Of a stretch of 64,000 nucleotides of DNA, positions 55,840 to 64,000 are shown piece by piece; the stretch's first letter is position 1; each line of letters opens with the position of its first letter. The stretch covers positions 27,573,378 through 27,637,377 of the forward strand of contig NC_087071.1 of assembly GCF_963678635.1 (NCBI RefSeq). Reading direction: 5' to 3'. The stretch comes from Symsagittifera roscoffensis. Its lineage: Eukaryota > Xenacoelomorpha > Acoela > Convolutidae. Below the pieces are notes generated by a model, which ran no database searches, had not been told where the DNA came from, and saw only the letters and a list, made by a program, of their open reading frames with translations. The position numbers and the translations under genes are program-made.

Positions 55840-56060
55840 CTCAAGCTGCAGAATAGTGACTGCCGCAGCGGCGCCAACGTGTTGCGAGCTTACCACCAAA
55901 ACGTAGGACTCTATACGAACCGGTTATCGCCCACCGGCGACCTTAAACCGAGACTCGGCTAATTTAGTCTAGACCAATTGAAAAGATTTGGAACTTATGC
56001 GATAGCTTTTTTATTTTGGGACCAACGGGACTGATTTTTCATTTTGGGACTTATGAATAC
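55840..56060. repeat. Dispersed repeat shared with 59950-60185
   Basis: AAACCGAGACTCGGC, ACCAATTGAAAAGATTTGG, ACTTATGCGAT and GGGACTTATGAATACG recur at 59950-60185 in the same orientation. AAACCGAGACTCGG is part of a GCGA/CTTAAACC context. Not assigned to an element class. Confidence 0.7.
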
Positions 56061-56197
56061 GCACCACATTAAGCATGAAGGCCTAAGAAAAATGGTATTA
56101 AAAATTAATCGATAAGGCTTGCTTGCTATGCATAAGCTGACAAAACGAAACGATATTTATGAACGTTTTCAATTAATGTTTTAAATTCGAGGGGGAG

Positions 56198-56522
56198 CAA
56201 TAAGCAGAATGGGTCCAAGAGCAGAAAAACTGAAAAATATAAACTTTTTTTTATTTATGCCGGCTAGGTGATAAAACAAATTATTAGAAGCCACAACAAT
56301 ACCAAGAAAACGAAAAAAGTATGCGTGAATTGAATAATTTTATTTAGTTTTCTTATTGAATTTGAAAACAAAACTCGAATAAATTACTCAATTTATGCAG
56401 AACAAATTAGTATCTTTGGTAATATTGTCTATTAATATACTTATTTTAACGAATATCTTATTAAAGTAAAAAAAAATTTCTGCTCTTGGGACCATTCTGC
56501 TCTTAGACCATTCTGCTTATTG
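56198..56522. mobile_element. MITE with CAATAAGCAGAATGG ends
   Basis: Left CAATAAGCAGAATGGGTCCA and right CCATTCTGCTTATTG are inverted; GAGCAGAAA repeats inside both ends. A partial relative begins at about 57401 (AATGGTCCAAGTGCAGAATG). Confidence 0.82.
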
Positions 56523-56642
56523 ACTGGCCACCTTTAAATCCGACTTAACGAAGTTGTATTTTGTTTTTTATTTTTATTATGCTTCTCAAAAATTCAATTA
56601 GTTTGACTCATTGTTATGCGGCCAGTAAAAAGACAGATGACC

Positions 56643-56843
56643 GGCAAATAAGACGACAGCCGTTAAGACGACCATCGTTTTCGATGGGACTTTAAGACGA
56701 CGCTACACGCAATTCTCCACCACATTGTTTTTCTGAGAAATTTAAACCGCTTTTAATCGAACTGCTCATTTTACATGTAATGAATAACTTTCATTTGTCG
56801 CCTTGATGTCTTGTCGTCTTATTGGCCTGTCGTCTTATTTGCC
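56643..56843. mobile_element. MITE with GGCAAATAAGACGACAG ends
   Basis: The left and right 17-bp ends are perfect inverted repeats. The interior has further AAGACGAC units in both orientations and the ACAATGTGGTGGAGAATTGC-type unit seen as a tandem array at 37581-37910. Other copies: 57640-57800 and 60525-60725, with fragments near 57230-57350. Confidence 0.88.
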
Positions 56844-57393
56844 TAGCACCAAGTAGACAATCACAGGCCCATATGAACAATCTCTCCCTTAAAAGGGTAC
56901 GGGTCGTAGCGATTAGCATGTGTACCTATTAGAATGCAATATTTGCTTTAACTGACTGTGCTTTCAGACGACAAACAAATTAGCCTAAGATTTCAAATAT
57001 TTTCGAAAGCAACTTAATATGTTATGAGAGTTCAACTCTCACTTTCGCCTAATTCCAAATTCAGCCAAGTTCACGCTGTTCAAAATTGCAAACTTGAGTA
57101 AGCAAAACGTGAAATTGCGAATCTTCAATCGACGGTTTTTTATATGAGCATTCTAATTGACACACATGCTAATATGCCGGTACCCAAAGGTTGCTTGGTA
57201 AACGATTTGACAAAAGAATGCAAATTTAAGCGAATTCTGTTTTTCAGAAGTACAATGGGAGAGTTTGTGTGTGGCGTCGTTCTAAAGTCCCATCAAATGT
57301 GGTTATTGCCTCAACGGTTGTCGTTTTATTTACTGGACGCACCTTAAAAAACGAAGTGCTTATGTAGCAGTAAGTAAACAACCGCGGAGGCGG

Positions 57394-57500
57394 AGCAATC
57401 ATAAGAATGGTCCAAGTGCAGAATGGGTCCAGAGCAGAAAAACAAAAATTTAGACTTTTATTGGTGTATACGGGCTAATTGATAAAACATAAGTTAATCG
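57394..57500. mobile_element. Fragment of the CAATAAGCAGAATGG MITE
   Basis: AATGGTCCAAGTGCAGAATG and the following TTTAGACTTTTATTGG-TATACGGGCTAATTGATAAAAC align with 56198-56290. Confidence 0.65.
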
Positions 57501-57639
57501 TCAATAATGCCAAAAAAATTGAATAAAATTATGCAGGAAACCGCGTATTAACCGCGGTGGTAACCGCGTATTAATAATTGTCAGTAAGTAGACAAATCGC
57601 ATTTTAACGGAGTGCGGAGTCTGTAAATTTACAACCGCG

Positions 57640-57800
57640 GTGCTAGGTAAATAAGACGACCAACGGAAAGACATCAAGACGACAAATACGCGTTAATACA
57701 TGTAAAATGAGCAGTTTGAATTTGAGCTGTATAAATTTCTCGGAAAAATAATTTGGAGAATTGAGTGTATTGTTGTTGTCGTCTTGTTCGCCGGACATCG
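57640..57800. mobile_element. Second GACGAC MITE copy, diverged
   Basis: Begins GGTAAATAAGACGACC and ends GTCGTCTTGTTCGCCGG; the interior shares TACATGTAAAATGAGCAGTT with the 56643 copy in inverted orientation. Confidence 0.7.
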
Positions 57801-58213
57801 ACAATCGCGTATTCAGACTCGTCAGAAGACAAATACCATATTCACCAATCAGAATCGAGACAAGAAAGCAAACGTACGAAATAAATAATTGTAAATTCGC
57901 AAGCTTGCCCCTATCTTGATTCTGATTGGTTAGATATAGTTTTTGTCCACTTTCTGAGAAGTATGAGCACGCAGTTGTCATCTTACTGATACATAGCCAC
58001 CGAAACTACAGATTTGATTTAAATTATCCGGACAAAGCTAAAAAAGAATTTGAAAACTCAAATGTGTTTTCTCAATTTGGGTTAAAATTAGACACACAGC
58101 GAAGAGAACAAAATTTGGTGGCTAGAATTGTTATGCAACAATTTGTTTTGCAAAATTCGAGACCAAAATTTTACACCACGAAAACGTTGAATGAGCTAAC
58201 ATGTTTGAAATGA
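57801..58213. other. No recognised gene
   Basis: Contains CCAATCAGAATCGAGACAAG, which recurs in diverged form at about 53786 and 59160. A 95-codon plus frame (57926-58213) has no recognised motif. Confidence 0.35.
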
Positions 58214-58746
58214 TAGGTCTAATGATACATCTAAAAATGATACGTCTAATTAGACACTTAGGATTGTCAGCCGTAGTTATATCAGTCGGTTTTTGAAAAA
58301 TATAAAATATAATATAAAAACGCCTTTGATCATGTTTTAATTTTCAATTTTCTTAAACATGAATAAAGAAAAATCACGAAGTTGAGGAGTTCATCAAAAC
58401 AGTTTTCAAACTAATCATGTTTCATGACTTTTTGAGAAAATTTTTTGGCTTGAATATTTGTCTCTAATTTCACGATTCGGATTTGATTCGGAATCAAGTC
58501 CCGTCGGCTTGATGACCGGCACCCTCCCTCCCACCAGTCACCAAAGAAATAACTTGAAAAACAATGAGTGCCAGAAAAAAGTTACTTGATCACATTGGCC
58601 CACAGAAGCCTTGCTACGAAACAACTATGTTGAAGTTTTATAGCCAGTTTATCTGAAGCAAAATGAAATGTACAATTACGCAAGCTCAGAAGATAATTAC
58701 ATTATCTAATTAGACGTATCATTTTTAGACGTATCAACTAGACAAT
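58214..58746. mobile_element. MITE with GATACGTCTAATTAGA ends
   Basis: AAAAATGATACGTCTAATTAGA at 58233 on (minus its ends) is matched by the inverted TCTAATTAGACGTATCATTT near 58704; a second GATACRTC unit lies outside each. About 530 bp, no coding content. Confidence 0.75.
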
Positions 58747-58879
58747 TAAAAAATAAAAATGCAAGGGGGTGGAGATTTTGAATCTGACAGCAAATCAGAA
58801 TTCTTTATTTATAAAATCGATATAAAAAACAATAAATTCACATTTTTTTTGAAAAATTCAAAGGGCACTGAAATAATAA

Positions 58880-59460
58880 GATTTTTAGAGAATTGGGTTT
58901 TTGCGCATGAGAGTAGCCCCCAAAAATGGCAGTAATTGTCCTCCTTAAGCATTGCTAAATTTTTGTCATTTGAGATTTAAAAAAATAGTTCAAATTTATC
59001 TAACCTAACCTTTTGATTTATATTTTGAAGTGCCGATAGCCTTTTGATACGAAAAGATAATTTTTCTGGCCGAACAGTATGCTATTGGTTTGCGGTTTTT
59101 AAGCATAAAACCGCGTTGCGCTTTCATACTTGTCAATAAGTAGACAAATACTTTATTATTCAATCAGAATCAAGAAGAGCAAGGAAAATTTCGAATTAAA
59201 TAATTGTTAATTTCTAATTTCATGTTCTTTTTTTCATATTTCGAGTCTGATATTTTAATATAAAGGTGTCTTTTTACTGACAAGGTTTTCTAATTTCAGA
59301 CCGCGCTCCAGTCCCCTCTAAGTGATTATTGACTCAACAGCTGTCGTATTATTTGCTTTATGCGTAACCTATGCTATTATAGTTCTTCACATTCGTTGAA
59401 CATCAGCCAAATTGAATCGGTGAATTCCCCTAGGTCCCAATATTCATAGCTCTAAAAAGA
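58880..59460. repeat. Dispersed repeat, second copy
   Basis: Related to 54480-54870 (see there). It ends near GGTCCCAATATTCATAGC. Confidence 0.5.
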
Positions 59461-59489
59461 AAATCAGTCGCTTATGTCGAGGTTTTTGG

Positions 59490-59863
59490 CGGACTAACTT
59501 ACTAGTAAGTAAGTTGCTAGTAAATGTACTAGTAACTTACTAGTAAGCAAAATAAGGCTTATTATTAGTAAGTTGAACCAAAATGAAATTTTTGGAAAAA
59601 ATGAGGCTCAATTATCAGTCGAAAGAGCAGATAAAGTTGTTTTCATATACTGCAACGCTGCTTCACTTGATAATATTGATGATAATGATATTTAGCGGAT
59701 TTTGTGTTTGCGTAAAATGAATAGTCTTCAAACTTGGTAGTTTAAGCAGATTCTGAGTTTTTGAAACTTACTAGTAAGTAAGAGTAACTTACTAGTAAAA
59801 AAGTGGCAACTTACTAGTAACTAACTAATACACGAATTTTACTTACTAGTAACTGCACAACCC
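59490..59863. mobile_element. MITE-like element of TTACTAGTAA units
   Basis: Clusters of ACTTACTAGTAAGTAAG at both ends (59498-59575 and 59765-59855), self-complementary, around a 190-base unique core. Confidence 0.65.
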
Positions 59864-59949
59864 TACTTATGTCCCAAAATTTATCTACTTGATTTCTGAT
59901 TGGCTGAAATTTGAGCCAACGAATTTATGGGTTCATTGTTTACTGTTCA

Positions 59950-60310
59950 AGAGCGAAACCTCAAGCTGCAGAATAAGTGTTGCGAGCTTGCTAACAGAGG
60001 GTAGAACTTAATACAAAATTTTGAGCCATTTATTGCCGCGAAGCGTGCGTACGCTCACCGGCGAACTTAAACCGAGACTCGGCCAAATAAGTTTTTTGAC
60101 CAATTGAAAAGATTTGGGACTTATGCGATTGCTTTTTTCTTTTGGGACCTATGGGACAGATTTTTTTGGGACCTATGAATACGTACCATTAAATAATTCG
60201 GACTTCGAGCTGAATGAATTGCTCAACAACTCTAGCTGTAACTTAAGCCCATATGCAATATTACAATAATTTGAGGCCTTCCACTTGTACCGAAAAATTG
60301 GGGCAGCCGC
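59950..60310. repeat. Dispersed repeat, second copy
   Basis: The first part matches 55840-56060; the following part (60200-60310) matches 54780-54870. The two blocks are joined here but 1 kb apart and in the opposite order there. Confidence 0.6.
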
Positions 60311-60524
60311 TCTAAGAAAAGAATGTACCAAGAGTTAAAAAAAATCTCATATGACTTCCCAACTGACTTTTGCACGCAATTGGTCAACGCTAGTTACGTG
60401 TTTTGGCAAAACTAATTTCATCGATTAAAAGAATGAAATTAAAACAAAATTTTTGAAAGCCATTTGCTTAAGCGAGCAATGGGCTCGATTTGAACCGTTT
60501 TACGGAACTAGTTTTGGCAAAAAT

Positions 60525-60725
60525 GGTACTAGGTAAACAAGACGACAGGCAATTAAAACCGCAAGAAATAACCACGACACAAAACATGTTAAAAAGCTGG
60601 TCGAATTTAAGCGGTTTATATTTCTAAGAAAAGCATTTAGGAATTTTGTGTGAAGCTTTGTCTAAAAGGATTACGAGAGCGGTTGTCATCTTAACGGATG
60701 TCGTCTTATTACAGATTTTGAACCA
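60525..60725. mobile_element. Third GACGAC MITE copy, diverged
   Basis: Begins GGTAAACAAGACGACAGGCA and ends GATGTCGTCTTATTAC, with internal AAGCGGTTTATATTTCTAAG as in the 56643 copy. Confidence 0.7.
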
Positions 60726-60883
60726 TTCTGCTGAACAGTTCCAGAGCTCTGCTTTAATAGTATTTACTTATCCGTTCCTGGGGCAGCTATTTTAGGTGAA
60801 AGCTAGTTTAGCCGAAAAATTGAATTAAAACGTGTTTTTAGTAGGCAAAAAATTCCAAATGAGAAAGTGTTACCCGAGTCGAG

Positions 60884-61269
60884 ATTTTTCACCAAATTTG
60901 AAGCAAGATTTGAGCGGTTTGAGCGGTTTTTTTTAGACAATTACGCTCAAAATCTTGCTTCAAAATGAGCGGTTTGAGCGGTTTTTGAACGGTTTATCTA
61001 AAAAAACCGCTCAAAAACCGCGCAAGATTTGAGCGGTTTATCTAGAAAAACCGCTCAAATCTTGTGCGGTTTTTGAGCGGTTTTTTTTAGATAAACCGTT
61101 CAAAAACCGTTCAAATCTTGCGCGGTTTTTGAGCGGTTTTTTTAGATAAACCGTTCATAAACAGCTCAAACCGCTCATTTTGAAGCAAGATTTTGAGCGT
61201 AATTGTCTAAAAAAACCGCTCAAACCGCTCAAATCTTGCTTCAAATAAGGTGAAAAATCTCGACTCGAG
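60884..61269. repeat. Near-perfect palindrome of AGCGGTTT units
   Basis: The outer arms CGAGTCGAGATTTTTCACC and GGTGAAAAATCTCGACTCG are exact inverted repeats. Inside, TTGAAGCAAGATTTGAGCGG and its complement, and multiple GAGCGGTTTTT units in both orientations, give two arms of about 190 bases with few mismatches. A transcript would form one long hairpin. It has no coding content. Confidence 0.92.
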
Positions 61270-62516
61270 CAAGCTGTTGCCTCGGTAATTTCAATCGAAC
61301 TCCAAATTGTTACCTTTTCATTTTTGAAAAGAATTAGTTACACGGATTTTATTAGTAGTATCTTTTTATTAGTAAATCACGTGCTCTATCTATTTTTCTA
61401 CGTAAAAACAGATTAAATTCAAGATTATACTTCAGACTAAAAAACAGAATCGGAAAAAATTTGGACGTAGAAAGAAATTTCAGATTCAGAAACTTAGACA
61501 GGATATGATTGTCAGTTTTTTAGACAAATTAATCACCTGGAGAACAGTCAGAAATCCGATCTAATAACAATTCCTATTCGCAAGCGTTAAAACGAAAAAG
61601 TTAGCAGAATGAAAACTTTTTTGCTCTTTTTCCTTCCCCCCTGCAAAATTTTACATGTGAAATTTTGTTCACACCATCCGAATGTTACGAAAAGTGACAT
61701 GCGAACTAATAAAGCCAAGACAAATATATTTGGTCTTCATGTTTAACCCTTTAAAACCCCTCGTTACACCATAAAGTTGATGCTTATGTGAGGTGGGGGG
61801 AAGGAAAAAGAGCCAACCTTTTTGCTCTAAGCTTAAGTCATCAGAGTTAAAGTTATCAGAATGAGCAAGTTCAACATTTTTGGAAGAAATTTTCGGTTCC
61901 GATAAACTATGCCTCGAATCTTCTTTAAAAAAAACACTTCAGCTTAAAAACCAGCTTTCAGTGTTTGTTGTTTGCTCTAGAAAAAAGCAGCCTTCAATTC
62001 GGCTTGAATCAAGCTCAAAAAACACCACTATAACGAAACTAAACACAAAATGAACTACTTCAAGAAGAAATGGGGAGCAGAAATTTTGATAACAGTCAGA
62101 CTAACATTTCCATGTATTTGTGATTCTCAACCGAACTTATACATATGTCAATAATAGAGGGTAAACAAAATTTCAAGAACTAACGAGAAAACGATGAAAA
62201 AGCAGCTCTACCAAGTAAAAAAAAAGTAGATATTAGCCTCGAATTAGCAAAAACTGAGCTACGTGTCGGATTCGATGAGCCACCTAGTGATTTTGAGTCT
62301 CGCGCACTAACCACAGACGCTTTACCCTAAAACTGGCCACCAATAGCGCAGCTAAATATGCTTATAAATTGCCAAATCGACGCAGCAAAAATGGCGTCAA
62401 ATACAAAAAAAAAGACTTAATTTTGCATGTAATAAATTGGAAAGCATAAAGGCCACATAGTTTCTGATCATACATCCGAAAAAAATAGTTCTGGCAAAAA
62501 AAATCTTGAAACCTTA
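61270..62516. other. Intergenic, no recognised gene
   Basis: AT-rich; no ORF or repeat recognised before the zinc-finger fragment. Confidence 0.4.
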
Positions 62517-62590
62517 TCTGTGCGAAACCATATCTATATGTTTTGCAAATATATCATGGCAGATATCGCATATAGACTCAATACTCTTCC
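62517..62590 (-). pseudogene. Isolated zinc-finger fragment
   Basis: SICDICHDIFAKHIDMVSHR followed by a stop. It closely matches the finger at 63916-64000 (ESICDVCHDTFPKHIDMVAH), so it is a partial duplicate of the zinc-finger gene; the last His is lost. Confidence 0.7.
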
Positions 62591-62957
62591 AACAATTGTG
62601 CCCTGGGTCGTCAAAGACTGATAAGTGACTGACCAGTTCAGCTTTTGACTCATTATCTATACGACACTTTTTCAGTTTATAGTTTATTCTTCGATAAGGA
62701 GGTCTTTAAAGAACTCAAACAAAACAAAATCAATTGAAATGAACGATCAAGCATTCAACAATTGAAAATTTCAAGTTTGAAGACAACTAGTTATTTGGCA
62801 GAGAAAAGCAGTTTTTGACAAATCCAATTCAGTGTGCTGAATCACGGTTTGCTTTGTAGTCTACAAACTGATCGAATTTGTAGAAACAGAAATTGCACAC
62901 AAGTGGGTTGGTTGCGGTCAGCGAAGTTCGATTTTGCTTTTCACACTTCTCAGAGCC

Positions 62958-64000
62958 TCATGGTTTTTTCATCACTGCATTTTTGTACTCATCGTAGTTC
63001 TTCACGTTATGTTGGGTTGCCAAGTGACTTTTCAGACCCGCTTCCTGCCCCATGTTGAACCCACACTCACAACACTGCCATGGCTGTGCCTTATCGGCAT
63101 GTTGTTGAATATGCCACACAAACTCAGCTCTGTCTGTACGCGAGAAGTCCACTCTAATACACGCAAATGCAGTCGAAGCAGCAGTTGTTTGCTCCTCACC
63201 TGTAGTCATAAATCTCCCAATTTTTGCCGGCTTCGGTAGATCGAATTAATGTTCCTTCGTTTGGTGCTCTTTAAATTCTGCCAAAGACAAACGTCAGAAA
63301 ACTCCCGTGTCCACTAGCAAGAGAGTCTGATTCACTCGGAGCAGAACAATTCACACAAACAAAGTTGAATCCAGACGGGTTTACCAGCGAGAAATGATCT
63401 TTACATGTTGAAAATTTATCGAATGAAAGAGCACACAGACTTTGCATTCAAGCTTGCTGACTGAGTTGCTACCTGACAAGTTTGAACTGCCTGAAGATGA
63501 GCTGCTCGTCACACCACCTCCGACGTTTTGTCCCCACCCGTGAAATAAAGTTACGTGTTGATTTCTTGTGACACTGTTGTCAAACATACTCTGACAGAAA
63601 ATGCACTCGAAAGCATCGGCAACATTTCCTTTTCCATGATCAATCAATAGGTGATTTTTGAAAGCAGAGTTTGAAATACATATTCACAAAATTGACACGG
63701 CCGAGGGTGTGGTTGACAGCAGTATGCAGCTCTAACTGGAATGCGTGGAGCTACGGATTTCCAGAAGTCGAGCAGTTGGGGGGAGGACATATCAAAATTC
63801 GAAGCCCACCTCCTGATGACTGCTGCTCGAATCCCCGGCTACCCGAACTGTTCTTGTCGCTCATTCCCAAAAACGTGTCATGCTGCATTGGAAAAGCTGG
63901 TGTAAATTTTTGTAAACCTTCCTCGTGGTTTGCTAGTCTGTGCGCAACCATATCTATATGTTTTGGAAACGTATCATGGCAAACATCGCATATGGACTCG
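62958..64000 (-). pseudogene. C2H2 zinc-finger gene, partial and frameshifted
   Basis: Six finger-like units run from right to left; the amino end is outside the window. (1) 63990-63925, CDVCHDTFPKHIDMVAHRLA then NH, complete. (2) about 63700-63640, CQFCEYVF... with a one-base shift before HLLIDH. (3) about 63632-63560, CIFCQSMFDNSVTRNQHVTL then FH, complete. (4) about 63448-63400, CKVC... with a two-base insertion (GT) near 63440. (5) about 63345-63290, CVNCSAPSESDSLASGH, lacking the last His. (6) 63165-63105, CIRVDFSRTDRAEFVWHIQQ then H, lacking its second Cys, followed by CCECGFNMGQEAGLKSHLAT then QH, complete. The protein ends YDEYKNAVMKKP at 62958. Possible nucleic-acid-binding regulator. 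Either a pseudogene or a gene with introns and assembly errors; an acceptor-like TATGACTACAG lies at about 63210-63200. Confidence 0.7.

Noticed and set aside
1-64000. CRISPR array, bacterial operons, tRNA or rRNA genes
   Set aside because: No spaced direct repeats with unique spacers and no tRNA or rRNA signature was recognised; a computational tRNA scan was not possible here.

Overview
The window is 64 kb of AT-rich, repeat-dominated animal DNA. The only candidate host genes are a split-exon cysteine-knot peptide, an intronless KH/J-domain gene and a C2H2 zinc-finger gene. No bacterial features (operons, Shine-Dalgarno spacing) are seen. Ty3/gypsy-like elements, CR1/Jockey-like LINEs, many TA-flanked MITEs and the knottin exon fit an invertebrate, most plausibly an arthropod, but the species cannot be named from sequence alone. 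One 200-base assembly gap lies at 11326-11525.

Layout. 1-3.7 kb: an LTR-like repeat, the last exon of a cysteine-knot (ICK) peptide with a polyA signal, and a MITE. 3.76-10.17 kb (minus): a structurally complete but frameshifted Ty3/gypsy-like retrotransposon with two 210-bp LTRs, a TTTTG target duplication, a PBS and a PPT. 11.2-13.3 kb: a MITE cut by the gap, coding remnants and a small C2HC zinc-finger ORF. 13.4-22.2 kb: three non-LTR element relics and unassigned coding debris. 23-25 kb: a MITE with CCCGGGTTGACC ends and repeat fragments. 25.7-31.3 kb (minus): an older, heavily decayed relative of the first LTR element. 34.5-36.2 kb (minus): an intact intronless gene combining a KH domain with a J domain. 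37.6 kb: a 51-bp tandem array. 38.1-53.6 kb (plus): a very large, A-rich, env-bearing LTR retroelement. 53.8-61.3 kb: a mosaic of MITE families, diverged repeats, a truncated KH-gene copy and a palindrome of almost 400 bp. 62.5-64 kb (minus): a C2H2 zinc-finger gene, broken and running off the right edge.

The most interesting unit is the plus-strand element at 38-53.6 kb. Its order is: leader with two GTAAGT candidate splice donors; small basic ORF; long Gag amino-terminal region, capsid-like domain and CCHC knuckle; protease; RT; RNase H; integrase. A pyrimidine-rich candidate splice acceptor follows, then a 62-residue membrane ORF, a Pro/Ser/Thr/Gln-rich ORF, an env-like ORF with signal peptide, cysteine-rich ectodomain piece and membrane anchor, and an intact 506-codon ORF whose ATG overlaps the env stop (ATGA). 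Most breaks in gag-pol are single-base frame breaks, so the copy is recent or the assembly has small errors. The accessory ORFs around env have no function I can recognise.
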